The notes: generated from the sequence alone by a model not told the origin. Shown: positions 8,445 through 19,180, numbered from the stretch's first letter. The stretch is DNA of 64,000 nucleotides from Clostridium sp. CMCC3677 (GCF_023845585.1 NZ_JAMQHS010000007.1:124001-188000), one strand, 5' to 3'. Numbers and translations are program-made.

Positions 8445-9152
8445 CTAAAATAGCAATCCTCTACTTATTAAAACTATAATAATTAGATGAATGGGATAAA
8501 TTACATAAAACATCCATTTACTAAATTTATTACGCAAACCTAATTTTCCATTATACATAAGTATTAATATTATTGAAAATACCATCATCCATTGATAATC
8601 CCAAATAAATATTGATTCCATAAAATATTCTCCAAGACTTAATGATGATAAAATAGGTGATATACTAAATAGTATATATGCTATGGACATTAATATCTTC
8701 TTTTCTTTTAAGAAATAAAATATTAATGTCATTCCCAAACCATATACAGATGCTTCTGTAAAAATCATCAATATTCCAATTACCACACTACACAATATTC
8801 CAATCCAATAATCCTTACCTTCTTGTTTACACTTTTTAGTGTACTCTATCATATTCATAAGCGCTACTGCTAATCCTAATGATAAAAATATATTGTTATG
8901 GATATTAAATGTAATATCAACAAAAATCATTATAATTCCAAATACAAATAGTCTTTTCATATAACTAATTCTACTCTTAGTCTTAAAAAATCCTTCTACT
9001 ATTAAATAAAAGAATACTGGTGCTGCAAGTTTTCCTAAATATCCAAACCATATAGGAATATTTACTCCACTTACTGGTCCCATATAAGTATAAATGTGAT
9101 CTAATATCATAAATATTAAAGCTATTACTTTTAATTGAAATGAGTTAAACAT
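8445..9152 (-). CDS. TraX family membrane protein
   Basis: 235-residue polytopic membrane protein with the TraX-family N-terminus FQLKVIALIFMILDHI and the motif YLGKLAAPVFFYLIVEGFFKT. About seven hydrophobic segments. F-plasmid TraX acetylates pilin, but chromosomal Firmicute homologues are of unknown function and are probably membrane acyltransferases. No conjugation genes lie nearby, so a chromosomal housekeeping role is likely. Monocistronic. Confidence 0.85.
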   Translation of the reverse strand: MFNSFQLKVIALIFMILDHIYTYMGPVSGVNIPIWFGYLGKLAAPVFFYLIVEGFFKTKSRISYMKRLFVFGIIMIFVDITFNIHNNIFLSLGLAVALMNMIEYTKKCKQEGKDYWIGILCSVVIGILMIFTEASVYGLGMTLIFYFLKEKKILMSIAYILFSISPILSSLSLGEYFMESIFIWDYQWMMVFSIILILMYNGKLGLRNKFSKWMFYVIYPIHLIIIVLISRGLLF

Positions 9153-9397
9153 AAATCATCTTCTCCTTTGTTATATTCTACATAAATTATTCTATACTAA
9201 CTTAATAGAATCACATATTTAAATATCTTTCATTTACATTACATTTTTGTAAGATAAATTTCTATTAAATCTGCATATATTTCTATTAATTGCTCATATT
9301 CTAAAATATATCTTATTATTTTTGGATTTTAGTCATTGAATACCTGAAAGATGAATATATATTTAATAAATTATAATTAGAGAGGATTTATTATATT

Positions 9398-9580
9398 ATG
9401 AGTAAACATTGTTTTAATTTTGATAATTTAACCGATAAGTTAGTTCACATTTTATATGTAGCAAAAGTAGAAAATGCTTTAGGATTAGTTATTGTTGAGT
9501 TAATAAACTATTATGGAGAAAATACTGTTAAAGACTGTATCAATATATGTAAAAGCCGATATCCTTATATATTTAATTAA
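9398..9580 (+). CDS. Small protein of unknown function
   Basis: 60-residue frame beginning MSKHCFNFDNLTDKLVHIL and ending KSRYPYIFN. The ribosome site (AGAGAGG) is about 13 nt before the ATG, longer than ideal. No signal peptide or recognised domain; predicted mostly helical, with Cys residues at about 5, 47 and 51. It is isolated and followed by a strong hairpin, which supports a separate transcript. I do not recognise a family. Confidence 0.55.
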   Translation: MSKHCFNFDNLTDKLVHILYVAKVENALGLVIVELINYYGENTVKDCINICKSRYPYIFN

Positions 9581-9631
9581 ATCTCTTCCTTATAATAAAA
9601 TTAAATCCTCTCATATAATATATAAAAATTT

Positions 9632-9674
9632 GGGCTACATCTTAAAAATATGAAATATTCTTAAGATGTAGCCC
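9632..9674. terminator. Strong hairpin after the 60-residue gene
   Basis: 14-bp perfect stem GGGCTACATCTTAA / TTAAGATGTAGCCC. The T-run is weak, so it may be a processing or stability hairpin rather than a classic terminator. Confidence 0.55.
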
Positions 9675-9803
9675 GCATTCGTAATTTTAATTAATAACCT
9701 GCCATTTCATTATACACTTTTTAACTAACCACGTACAATAGTATATTTATAAAATATTTGCTTATTATAGTTATACAACAAAATTTTAAGTTGTATGGTA
9801 AAT

Positions 9804-12164
9804 TTATGATTCAAGTTCTAATAATTTAAATGCTTTTTCTTCCTCTACTGGTTTAGAAAATAAAAATCCTTGAACATAATCTACATTCATTTTATTTAAT
9901 TTTGCTAATTGTTCTTCTGTTTCTACGCCTTCAGCTACTATTGGTAAATTTAAAGAATGAGCTGATGCAATAATTAATCTTAAAAGCTTTATATATTCTT
10001 TTTTTACATTCATTCCGCTAATAAAACTCTTATCTATCTTTATTAATGATAAAGGCATATTTACAATATAATTAAGAGATGAATAGCCTGTACCAAAATC
10101 ATCTAAACTAATTATAATTCCCATATCCTTTAATTCTTTAATCTTCATTATATTTTCTTCTATATTTTTAACTAATATTGTTTCTGTTATTTCTATTCCA
10201 ATACAATTAATAGATACACCGGTCTTATTAATTATTGATTTTACCTTTTTTATAAAATCTTTTTCCATTATTTGAATAGCAGATATGTTTATTGAAACTA
10301 CTATCTTCGCTTTTCTATTTACATTTATTTTTTTTGCAAATTTACAAGCTTCACGCATTATATAATAGCCCATATCTATTATTAAGTTTGTGCTTTCCAT
10401 AACTTCTATTATTTTTATAACAGGAACACTAGCATATTTTTTACTTTGCCATCTAAATAACGCTTCAAATCCTTTTAGTTTTCTATCTATTGTATACTGT
10501 GGTTGATAAAATACCTTTACTTCATTTTTGGCTATTGCATACTTTAAATCTTTTTCTATATTTAAAGTTAAGTTTTTTTCTGCTTCTAATTCTTTAGTAT
10601 ATGTCATAAATCTATTTTTACCTAATTCTTTAGATTTGTACATTGCAAGGTCTACCTTTACAAGCAACCTATTTATATCTGATATATTATCTCCCATTGC
10701 AATACCTATACTAACAGAAAAATCATGCTCTTTATACAAACGTATTTTTTCTAATATTTTTTCAGCTTGATTACTTATAACATCTTCATTTTCTACATCT
10801 TTAAAAACAATCAAAAATTCATCTCCGCCAAATCTACATATAAAAGCATCGTTACAGATTTCCTTAAGTTCATTTGCTACATGTACAATTACTTTATCAC
10901 CAAAGTTGTGACCATAATAATCATTAATATCTTTAAAGTTATCAATATCTATAAGCATCATACCTATTTTACTATAATCATTTTCATCTTTCATATAATC
11001 ATATAATGCAGTTCTATTTGATATTTGAGTTAAAGCATCTGTAAAAGCTTGTTTCTTTATTTTTCTTTGTGCTTCTTTAATCTCTGTAATATCTATAAGA
11101 GCACTAGTGATACCAATAACCTTATTTCCTATATCAAAAACTGGAGTTTTATATATTTCTACATTTCTAATTTCACCTTTAATTTTAATATCAGACTCAA
11201 ATTTTCTAGTCTCTTTGGATTCCATTACTTCATTATTTTCATCATGAATATTTTCTACAACATCTTCTCCAAAAAATTCATGTGGGACTTTTCCTATTAA
11301 TTCATCTATGTTTACATTAAAATAATCTGAAAATTTATTGTTTCCATTAACGTATCTTGCTTTCGTATCAGTTAACCATACTGGAAATGGTAAATTATTC
11401 ATGAGTATTTGTAATTTTGCATCTTTATTTTTTAAATCAGTAATATCTCTTGCAATACCTATAGTACCTATTACTTCATCAAATTCATTTAATACTGGTG
11501 CCTTATACATGTTAAATTGCTTAAATCCCTTCGCTCCAGGAATTATCTCATCAAAAACTACTTGTGTTCTTTTATTCATTACTTCTAAATCAAACTGTCT
11601 ACACCTATCTCCTACCATTCCACTCCATACATAATGATCACCTTTACCTTTTATTTGCTTCATGGTTTTTCCACTATGTTCCATGAATTCATTGTTTACC
11701 TTAATATAATTACTGTCTTTGTCCTTAAACCAAGCCATAAAAGGAGTGTTATTTAATAATGCATCAAACTGAATATCTTTTATCTTAGAATTTGTTTCTG
11801 CTTTCATTAACTTAATTTGATTACTAATTCTTAAATCTATTTCTTCAAAGCTAAATGGTTTTAATATATAATCATCTGCTCCAATTTTTATGTACTCTTT
11901 TAAACTCTCAATATTCTCTTTATCTATACATATTATAATTCCTAATTTAACTTTTAAAAATTCATTCTTTAGTTTTTTTATAGTTCTAATAACTTCTTCA
12001 TTACCTACATTAGTGTCTATTATTATTAAATTTTCATCTAACTTAATAACTTCATCTATGCTTTCATGTATTGAAAATTCAAATTTATTATTTTTAGCTT
12101 TATTAGATACTTCTAAAAATTTTTTTGCATTACTAGAGATTATAACTAGTTGCCTTTTATCCAT
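9804..12164 (-). CDS. REC-PAS-PAS-GGDEF-EAL cyclic-di-GMP signalling protein
   Basis: Cytoplasmic 786-residue protein that may both make and break cyclic-di-GMP. Domains in order: response-regulator receiver (1-120; probable phospho-Asp in LIIIDTN, Lys in ILKPF); two PAS domains (about 130-250 and 250-370); GGDEF (about 375-530) with intact FGGDEF; and EAL (about 545-786) with EALFRW, EITET, DDFGTGYSS and VAEGVET all present. Both catalytic centres look intact, so the net activity is not predictable. Start: ATG with GGAGG about 10 nt before. No partner histidine kinase is encoded nearby. No transmembrane segment. Confidence 0.92.
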   Translation of the reverse strand: MDKRQLVIISSNAKKFLEVSNKAKNNKFEFSIHESIDEVIKLDENLIIIDTNVGNEEVIRTIKKLKNEFLKVKLGIIICIDKENIESLKEYIKIGADDYILKPFSFEEIDLRISNQIKLMKAETNSKIKDIQFDALLNNTPFMAWFKDKDSNYIKVNNEFMEHSGKTMKQIKGKGDHYVWSGMVGDRCRQFDLEVMNKRTQVVFDEIIPGAKGFKQFNMYKAPVLNEFDEVIGTIGIARDITDLKNKDAKLQILMNNLPFPVWLTDTKARYVNGNNKFSDYFNVNIDELIGKVPHEFFGEDVVENIHDENNEVMESKETRKFESDIKIKGEIRNVEIYKTPVFDIGNKVIGITSALIDITEIKEAQRKIKKQAFTDALTQISNRTALYDYMKDENDYSKIGMMLIDIDNFKDINDYYGHNFGDKVIVHVANELKEICNDAFICRFGGDEFLIVFKDVENEDVISNQAEKILEKIRLYKEHDFSVSIGIAMGDNISDINRLLVKVDLAMYKSKELGKNRFMTYTKELEAEKNLTLNIEKDLKYAIAKNEVKVFYQPQYTIDRKLKGFEALFRWQSKKYASVPVIKIIEVMESTNLIIDMGYYIMREACKFAKKINVNRKAKIVVSINISAIQIMEKDFIKKVKSIINKTGVSINCIGIEITETILVKNIEENIMKIKELKDMGIIISLDDFGTGYSSLNYIVNMPLSLIKIDKSFISGMNVKKEYIKLLRLIIASAHSLNLPIVAEGVETEEQLAKLNKMNVDYVQGFLFSKPVEEEKAFKLLELES

Positions 12165-12266
12165 CCGTGAATTGCCTCCTAATATATCCTATAATCAGTA
12201 GTATAGCATAATGAAATAAAATATTCCTTAATATCTTGTTTTTTCTTACTCTATAATAAAAATATT

Positions 12267-12330
12267 GGCTATGTTTTATAGTAGAGTGTTGATATATACA
12301 TAAGTAAAATGGACTGAGTAATTGAACTTC
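12267..12330. repeat. Left-end relic of the 23.5-kb MITE
   Basis: Begins GGCTATGTTTTA and continues AGAGTGTTGATATA and ATAAGTAAAATGG to TGAACTT, colinear with the left end of the element at 23458 for about 60 bases. No matching right end is found before the next gene, so this is a truncated copy. It fills much of the 12165-12371 gap. Confidence 0.75.
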
Positions 12331-12371
12331 TCCTAACCAGTTATTTTTTGCTAATTACTTTGAAATTTTCT

Positions 12372-13058
12372 TTAATCTATTATATTGTTAATCTTTTCTG
12401 CTTCATATTCAGCATTATCATTTATTTCATTTGATATTGTAGATATTGAATTAGATATCTCACTAGTTTTATTTAATAAGATTGCATCCAATTTATCTGC
12501 TAACTCCCTACTTTCTAAAAACTTTTTATCTACTACTTCAATTAATTTTCTATTCCAGATAGTAATACAGTAAATTAAAATTGTGATTCCATTTAAAATA
12601 ACAAAAAAATTTAACATATTTGAGTATGAAAAATTTTCCCCTAAAAGACTTCTAGGATTAAACAAAAATAAGATTGCAATGCATATATCTAAAACAAATG
12701 CATCTATAATTAATACTTTTTTACTAAAATATAATGCACCACATACAATACCTGCTTCAAAAACTAATGCATCCGATGCAGTAGTTTGTTCATTAAAGTT
12801 TGCAAATAAAAGATATCCAAAATTTGAGAGTATTATACTTAAGCTAAAAGATATAGCTTTTATGAAATCATTTATATTTGAAAAAAATATTATAATTGAA
12901 ACTATTATTGTTATTATGAATGGTAATAAATCATTAATACGTAGTTTAAAATTAAGCATTGACATAGTAGTTAAACTCATAAGTAAACTTATAACAATTA
13001 TAGTTATATAATTTACTTTATGTATAATTTTAATATCAAAACTCCAATCGTTTTCCAT
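12372..13058 (-). pseudogene. Truncated tandem copy of the methyl-accepting protein
   Basis: 228-residue frame whose first about 190 residues (multi-TM membrane region, e.g. [36 protein letters not shown]) closely match the neighbouring methyl-accepting protein. After the membrane part it jumps from LDAILLN straight to KTSEISNSISTISNEIND, skipping roughly 80 residues present in the paralogue, then stops before the signalling hairpin. The junction lies at a short TTNAATA-type microhomology present at both paralogue sites. It lacks the kinase-control tip, so cannot signal normally. Start chosen by alignment with the paralogue and an AGGAG site. It might still make a membrane protein. Confidence 0.72.
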
Positions 13059-13194
13059 TTTAATACATCTCCTAATCAAATTAATTTCCAATTCCATTAT
13101 ATATTATCGATATTAATACATTTAACTTTAGTAATCGTTGTCATTTTTGTTTATATTTTGAATATATTAATACATTAATTTATTGAAATTAACA

Positions 13195-13225
13195 AAAATG
13201 CATACTAATTTACAGTATGCATTTT
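13195..13225 (-). terminator. Terminator of the methyl-accepting protein gene
   Basis: 12-bp stem AAAATGCATACT / AGTATGCATTTT with T5 on the minus strand, about 85 bp after the stop codon. Confidence 0.8.
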
Positions 13226-13308
13226 AACTTGTATTTAAAATATTAAATTTCTTTTTCACTAAATAAATGTTAACGTACTGCTTTCTCTCTATGTTTTTTA
13301 ATTACTAT

Positions 13309-14802
13309 CTATCTAGAAGAAAGTTTCTTTAAATTTTTACTTAATTCGCTAATTTCTTCTATAGATAAAGTCATTGAGTTAATTTTCTTGCTTTGCTCAT
13401 TGATTGTTCTATCAATTTCTTCTGTAGATGCTGAATGTTCTTCAGTAATACTTCCTATCCCTTCAATCTCTATTTTTATAGGTATAAAATTATCCACTAC
13501 ATTTTTAATAAGAGTATGTTCTTCTCCTATATACTCATTCATTGTTTTAAAATATTCTTCAATGTTATTGAAAGAACTACACACATCATTAACAACTTTA
13601 ATTCCATCATCTGCTGAAGTGTTTCCTTCAGAAACCTTAACAACTGCATCATTAGTAATTAAATTTATTTCAGTAATTATTTCATAAATATTTTTTACTA
13701 TCTTAGTACTTTGATCAGCAAGTTCTTTAACTTCTTCTGCAACTATAGCAAATCCCTTTCCATGTTCTCCAGCTCTAGCTGCTTCAATGCTTGCATTTAA
13801 TGATAATAAATTAGTTTGAGATGAAATCTCATAAATACTATTAATTTCAGAATTTATTTTATCAATGCTATTTTTTAGAGTGTTAACTGTATCCAAAGAT
13901 ATTTCTACAGCTGATTTAATTGTCTCCATAGTACTATTCATAGAATTGATTTTTTCTGATCCATCTTTAACATTATCATTCATCTCATTTGCTATCATAG
14001 ATATTGAATTAGATATGTCACTAGTTTTATTCAATGAATCAGTTGAGTTATTTATTCTTAAGTTTATATCTGACATACTCCTTACTATTTCTTGAACTCC
14101 AATATTTATTTGTTCCATAGACTCATTTATATCTTTACTAGTACCATTAACAAGTTTAATATCTTCAGAAAAATTTTCGATGTTACCATCTAAGTCATTA
14201 GTAACACTTTTAATATTTAATAACAGTTCATCTAATTTATCTATTAAATTTTTACTTTCTGAAGATTTTTTATTTGCTGCTTCAATAAGCTGTCCCCCCC
14301 AAATAGTAAGACAATAGATTAAAATTATAATTCCATTTAAAATTACAAAAAAATTTAGCATATTAGAATATGAAAAACTTTTTCCTAAAATACTTCCTGG
14401 ATTAACCCAAAATAATATTGCAATACATATATCCAAAATAAGTGCATTAGTAACCAATAATTTTTTGCTAAAATATAATGCTGCACATACTATTCCTGCT
14501 ACAAAAACTAATGTATCAGAAGCTATGGTTTGTTCATTAAAATTCGCAGATAAAAAATACCCAAAATTTGAAAGTATTATAGCTAAACTAAATGCTATAG
14601 CTTTTATCATATCCTTTATATTCGCAAAGTATATGATAGTTGAACCTATTAATATTATTATGAATGGTAATAAGTCTTCCATACTTACTTTAAAGTTAAG
14701 CATTGACATAGTAGTTACACTCATAAGTAAACATATAACAATTATAGTTATATAATTTACCTTATGTATCTTTTTTACATCGAACCCCCAGTTATTTCCC
14801 AC
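13309..14802 (-). CDS. Methyl-accepting chemotaxis-type protein, multi-TM sensor
   Basis: 497-residue receptor. N-terminal region (about 1-185) has five to six membrane segments and no large extracytoplasmic domain; the rest is a long coiled coil. The conserved signalling tip is clear: [32 protein letters not shown] split over about 340-380. No HAMP domain. It probably senses a membrane or energy state and signals to CheA/CheW. The start is set to a GTG: AAGGAG directly abuts an upstream ATG, while the GTG has 9-nt spacing and lines up with the ATG of the truncated paralogue. Followed by a terminator; no other che genes nearby. Confidence 0.9.
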   Translation of the reverse strand: MGNNWGFDVKKIHKVNYITIIVICLLMSVTTMSMLNFKVSMEDLLPFIIILIGSTIIYFANIKDMIKAIAFSLAIILSNFGYFLSANFNEQTIASDTLVFVAGIVCAALYFSKKLLVTNALILDICIAILFWVNPGSILGKSFSYSNMLNFFVILNGIIILIYCLTIWGGQLIEAANKKSSESKNLIDKLDELLLNIKSVTNDLDGNIENFSEDIKLVNGTSKDINESMEQINIGVQEIVRSMSDINLRINNSTDSLNKTSDISNSISMIANEMNDNVKDGSEKINSMNSTMETIKSAVEISLDTVNTLKNSIDKINSEINSIYEISSQTNLLSLNASIEAARAGEHGKGFAIVAEEVKELADQSTKIVKNIYEIITEINLITNDAVVKVSEGNTSADDGIKVVNDVCSSFNNIEEYFKTMNEYIGEEHTLIKNVVDNFIPIKIEIEGIGSITEEHSASTEEIDRTINEQSKKINSMTLSIEEISELSKNLKKLSSR

Positions 14803-14993
14803 CTTATACATCTCCTTCTTATATCTAGTGTACTAAAATTTTATAGTATCTTGTAAATTAGATTCTTTATTAAATTAAATTGCAATTTCATTATATATTA
14901 TCGATATTAATCTATTTTGCTTTAATAAGATTTCAACATGTTGTTTAAAACTTCATATATATTAATGTATTAATTTATTCATATCAATAAAAA

Positions 14994-15018
14994 AAGATCT
15001 AGATTAAATCTAAATCTT
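14994..15018 (-). terminator. Terminator of the RlmI-like gene
   Basis: AAGAT-TAGAT / ATCTA-ATCTT hairpin with T7 on the minus strand. Confidence 0.7.
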
Positions 15019-15070
15019 AATTTTAAACACTATTTAACAATGCTTTATTCTATATTTATTGTTTATAATC

Positions 15071-16294
15071 TTAGTTCATATTTTCAATTTCATTCATTAA
15101 TTTATCACAGTATACTTTAACAAAAACTACCTTAAGATAATCGCCTTCAGGATATTTATCTGAAACCGCAAAATCCTCTGGTAATGTATGTTCCTCAAGA
15201 ATAAAATACTTCTTATTACTTTCTACAAATGCTTTATCAATAAACTTCTTAAATTTATCCATATTAAATGTAGAACAATTAGTAGAACAAACTATTACTC
15301 CCTCATCTTCAGTAACATCAATAGCACTCTTAACTAAATCTTTGTAATTACTTGCTGCACTAAATGTATTATCTTTAGAAGTAGCGTAACTTGGAGGATC
15401 TAATATAACTAAATCAAATTTCTTATTATCTTTTTTAGCTTCCTTAAAGTAATGGAATATGTCTTCTACAATAATTTCATGATTATTTGGATCAATCTTA
15501 TTTAATTCAAAATTTTCAATAGTCTTTTTTAAACTTCTACCTGCCAAATCCACACTAGTAGTTATAGCACCACCCATTGCTGCTGCCATTGAGAATGCTC
15601 CTGTATATGAAAAAGTGTTTAATACTCTCTTACCATTAGAATAAGTATTCTTTATAGATTTTCTAACATCCTTTTGATCTAAGAATACCCCAACCATAGC
15701 ACCATCATTTAAATAAATGGCAAAATTCACGTTGTTTTCTTTAACAACTAAAGGTTCTGGTGCTTTTTGACCACAGTAATAGCTATCTTCATCTACAACC
15801 ATTCCATTGTCTTCAAATCTCTTCTTTTCATATATTCCTTCAAATGAAACTAAAGATTTTATAGATTTTATTATATACTCCTTGAATGCATAAATACCTT
15901 TGCTATACCAGGTTATAAGATAATATTCATCAAAATAATCTATAGTTAATCCACCAATTCCATCACCGCTGCCATTAAATACTCTAAAAGCATTTGTATC
16001 TTTAGAATGGTATAATTTCATTCTTTTTGAAAAAGCATTTCTTAACTTATCATAGAAAAACTTATTATCAAAATTACACTTTTTACTATTACTTAAAACC
16101 CAACCACAACCCTTGTTTTGCTTTCCATAATAGCCTTTACCTAAAAATTGTTGCTTCTTATCTACTAATGTAATAATATCTCCTTCATTTTTTAACACCT
16201 GTGGATTTTCTAATGTTTCCGCTGATATTAATGCATATTTATTGCTATATTTTTTTACATATTCATTTTTCACTATAACTTTTAATTCTTTCAT
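15071..16294 (-). CDS. RlmI-like class I rRNA methyltransferase
   Basis: 407-residue PUA-plus-methyltransferase protein of the RlmI/YwbD family, likely modifying a cytosine in 23S rRNA with S-adenosylmethionine. N-terminal PUA-like region (about 1-85), central EEHTS-like region (SFEGIYEKKR, VFLDQKDVR), Rossmann motif VLNTFSYTGAFSMAAAMGGA, and the catalytic DPPSYA in LVILDPPSYA. The motif VCSTNCS provides the cysteine expected in m5C enzymes. Stand-alone gene with its own terminator; exact target base is inferred from family. Confidence 0.87.
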   Translation of the reverse strand: MKELKVIVKNEYVKKYSNKYALISAETLENPQVLKNEGDIITLVDKKQQFLGKGYYGKQNKGCGWVLSNSKKCNFDNKFFYDKLRNAFSKRMKLYHSKDTNAFRVFNGSGDGIGGLTIDYFDEYYLITWYSKGIYAFKEYIIKSIKSLVSFEGIYEKKRFEDNGMVVDEDSYYCGQKAPEPLVVKENNVNFAIYLNDGAMVGVFLDQKDVRKSIKNTYSNGKRVLNTFSYTGAFSMAAAMGGAITTSVDLAGRSLKKTIENFELNKIDPNNHEIIVEDIFHYFKEAKKDNKKFDLVILDPPSYATSKDNTFSAASNYKDLVKSAIDVTEDEGVIVCSTNCSTFNMDKFKKFIDKAFVESNKKYFILEEHTLPEDFAVSDKYPEGDYLKVVFVKVYCDKLMNEIENMN

Positions 16295-16517
16295 TTGTTA
16301 TCCCTACCTTAAATTAATACTTATATTATATATTTATCTCAATTATATAGCAAAGATTTTTAATTTATGTAATTAATAAAATGGTTAAATTAACATATCC
16401 TAATACTATTGACTCTAAGGCAACACTATGTTTTATTATAAATAGTATGAATTTTAAAATTATATTAAGATATAAATAAGAATACTCTTATTTTGATTAA
16501 TAAAAGGGGTTAATAAA

Positions 16518-17537
16518 ATGGTAGAAACGCATAGGAATTATTTAATTGATAATAGTAAAGGTATATTAATTTTTCTAGTAGTCTTAGGACATAGCTTAGA
16601 ATTCTTACGAAAGGATTATGATATTGTTAGAATTATGTATACCTTTGTTTATCTTTTTCATATGCCAGTATTCATCTTTATATCAGGTTATCTTTCTAAA
16701 AATATAGAAAAAGGACGTAAAAATGCAGTAAAAAATTTATTTATACCATTTCTATTTTTCAACATAATATGGAATATAATTGAGATGTATTCTAGATATT
16801 TTCTAGGAAATAATGCTGTTGAAATTACAAGTATAACTGTATTTTCATTTTTTACTCCTGGGTGGGCATTATGGTATATATTTTCAATGTTCCTTTGGAA
16901 AATATTTTTACCAGATCTTTTAAAAATTAGAAATATATTTATGATCAGTATCATTGTAGGAATAGCTGCTAGACTTTTTAGTGAATTAGGTACATTCATG
17001 TCGCTTTCACGTACTCTTGCATTTACTCCATTCTTTCTAGCTGGATATTATACAAGTGAAAAAAAATTACATGAATTAAGAAAATTTGGACAAGTCCCTT
17101 CTATATTAATTACTGGTATAGGTATTACACTTGCAATTCTATTTGTTAAGCTTTTTAATATTCCAGGAGAATTTTTATGGGCTGATCGTTCTTATAATCA
17201 TTTTGAAATAGGTATGATAAAAAGTATTATTCTTGCTACACTAAACTACGGAATTGGTTTTCTATTTATATATGTATTTGCAAATTTGGTAACTAAAAAG
17301 GAAACTTTTTTATGCAAATTGGGTAGAAATACTTTATCGGTATATTTACTACATACTTATTTTATTGGTGTTGTGTTGGGCATATGTTCTCTTATACCAA
17401 GTGATATTGTTAAATTTATAATCATTATAATAGGTACTTTTATTATTACATTTTTACTTTCACGAGATGTTGTAGCTATTAAATTTAATTGTTTCTTAAA
17501 TGGTCTTAATAAAAAAATATTTGCTAAGGAAAAGTAA
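16518..17537 (+). CDS. Acyltransferase family 3 membrane protein
   Basis: 339-residue integral membrane acyltransferase (acyltransferase_3). The signature NYLIDNSKGILIFLVVLGHS carries the catalytic-type His, followed by FHMPVFIFISGYL and about ten membrane segments. Members O-acetylate sugars in exopolysaccharide, peptidoglycan or secondary wall polymers. Start ATG after AAAGGGG. Not clustered with polysaccharide genes; substrate unknown. Confidence 0.85.
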   Translation: MVETHRNYLIDNSKGILIFLVVLGHSLEFLRKDYDIVRIMYTFVYLFHMPVFIFISGYLSKNIEKGRKNAVKNLFIPFLFFNIIWNIIEMYSRYFLGNNAVEITSITVFSFFTPGWALWYIFSMFLWKIFLPDLLKIRNIFMISIIVGIAARLFSELGTFMSLSRTLAFTPFFLAGYYTSEKKLHELRKFGQVPSILITGIGITLAILFVKLFNIPGEFLWADRSYNHFEIGMIKSIILATLNYGIGFLFIYVFANLVTKKETFLCKLGRNTLSVYLLHTYFIGVVLGICSLIPSDIVKFIIIIIGTFIITFLLSRDVVAIKFNCFLNGLNKKIFAKEK

Positions 17538-17543
17538 ATCTTA

Positions 17544-17619
17544 AAAAGGTTGTTACAAAATAAAATGAACTGCTCCCTGTCTGCTTAACAGGGAGCAGTT
17601 CAAAATGTAACAACCTTTT
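17544..17619. terminator. Nested double hairpin between convergent genes
   Basis: Outer 14-bp stem AAAAGGTTGTTACA / TGTAACAACCTTTT encloses a perfect 15-bp stem TGAACTGCTCCCTGT / ACAGGGAGCAGTTCA. It serves as a bidirectional terminator for the genes ending at 17537 and 17632. The inner arm resembles the TGAACTGCNCCC tips of some IS3-family elements. Confidence 0.85.
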
Positions 17620-17631
17620 ATATTTAGTTAC

Positions 17632-18825
17632 TTAAAAAACTCTATAATCAGCTCTAACATTAAATGCTAAAGAAGTCATACATAAACTCTCCATTTTACT
17701 CCCATTATTTAAAGCTTTATTAATTGCATTAAATAATGAACTTTTAAAAACAATATTCATTATCTCACTATTTTCATAGTATCCACTTTTAATAGTTCTT
17801 TCAATAATATCATATATTAAATTATAAGACATAATTTGTTCTTTAAATAATTGAATCTTTTCATTTCCTTTTAGTAATATAATTTCATCTGAATACTTTA
17901 CCTCTGGGAATATAAACTCACAAAAAATTTCTGGTATAAAGCAAAATAATTCAGTAGTTAAAGTGTTATCAGCACAGAAATTAAAAATTTGAGTATATAA
18001 ATTATTGTATTTTTCTGCTGAATCACATTGTTTGTATAAATCCAATGCTTTCATAGTAATATTACTAATATGTATTGGGGTAAAATTATATGGTACATAT
18101 GTATTTTTTCCTTGAATTAAAACAAAAATTTGTTTTTCGGAATACAATGCTTCTTCTATTTTCCACACTTTAATATGTTCATTAATAATCTTACTTATGC
18201 TAATATTAACTGTTCCATTTATTCTACATTCGCAGTTTGTTGAATTACCAGTTTTAGATGCATATATCTTTATATAATAAACCCTTTTATTTCCTAAGCG
18301 CTTTTTTATTTCTTCCCCCAATAGTTCCCAATAATCTATTTTTTTACCTTCCAACTTTTTTCCTTGAGCTGTTAAACAGCTTTTATAGAGCGTAAACTCA
18401 TTTATTTTATCATAATATTTTATTTTTAATTTATGACCTTCTTCATTTCTTAATGCATGTGTTATTCCACATAATGATGATAAAGAAAAACTAGATACTG
18501 CATGTTCAATAGCTGAATTAATATTACTTCCAACTCCTGCTACACATTCAAGTAAATCTTCATCAAAAATCTCATGCTTAAGTACAAATATAACTTGAAT
18601 AAATCCTTTATTTATTTGTGATACATGTGCTTCTATTCTTAATTCTATGTCTTTAATATATAAATTTTCATTTTTTATTTCACTTCCTTTTATTACATTG
18701 TTTAGTACTCTAATAACTTTTTGATCATTAGTTAAATTTACATTACTTTTCATATCTTCCTTATTGGTTTCTATATCTTTTATATTTTTACTTTTTCTAT
18801 TAAATATCTTGTTAAATATTCTCAT
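17632..18825 (-). CDS. Uncharacterised protein, DUF6348-like
   Basis: 397-residue soluble protein. A basic, Asn/Lys-rich N-terminus (about 1-35) precedes a mixed alpha/beta body with EAHVSQINKGFIQVIFVLKH and CVAGVGSNINSAIEHAVSSF, which remind me of DUF6348 proteins; the match is from memory and uncertain. No signal peptide, membrane segment or catalytic motif is evident. Monocistronic, sharing the double-hairpin terminator with the acyltransferase gene. Confidence 0.65.
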   Translation of the reverse strand: MRIFNKIFNRKSKNIKDIETNKEDMKSNVNLTNDQKVIRVLNNVIKGSEIKNENLYIKDIELRIEAHVSQINKGFIQVIFVLKHEIFDEDLLECVAGVGSNINSAIEHAVSSFSLSSLCGITHALRNEEGHKLKIKYYDKINEFTLYKSCLTAQGKKLEGKKIDYWELLGEEIKKRLGNKRVYYIKIYASKTGNSTNCECRINGTVNISISKIINEHIKVWKIEEALYSEKQIFVLIQGKNTYVPYNFTPIHISNITMKALDLYKQCDSAEKYNNLYTQIFNFCADNTLTTELFCFIPEIFCEFIFPEVKYSDEIILLKGNEKIQLFKEQIMSYNLIYDIIERTIKSGYYENSEIMNIVFKSSLFNAINKALNNGSKMESLCMTSLAFNVRADYRVF

Positions 18826-19180
18826 TTGATTATTTTTCCTTTTAATTTGATTTTTAGTAATTTACTTAACCTCTTTAACATATAAAAACCTATTAGTTAA
18901 GTTACACTTTAATATCGGATTATTTTTCCATTACTTTATATTTATCCCTATTTTTATACTTAAAGTTTTTAATAGAATATATATTTATTTTATAAAAAAC
19001 AAAAAAAATCCTAAAGATTAGCAATATTATCTATAAGAATTTTACATATTTATAATATTTCTTTTAATTATATATTAATATTTCTTTTATTAATTCTCTA
19101 TCATAAACAATATTTAGCAGTATTTAATCAATGAATTCTCCTCAAAACTCGTATTAATTATACATATTATGGTATGAGCC

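Noticed and set aside
8445-9152. Conjugative element suggested by TraX
   Set aside because: No other transfer, relaxase or integrase genes; chromosomal TraX-family proteins are common in Firmicutes.
13388-14095. Plus-strand frames antisense to the methyl-accepting protein
   Set aside because: No ribosome sites or domains; explained by low-complexity antisense of the coiled-coil region.
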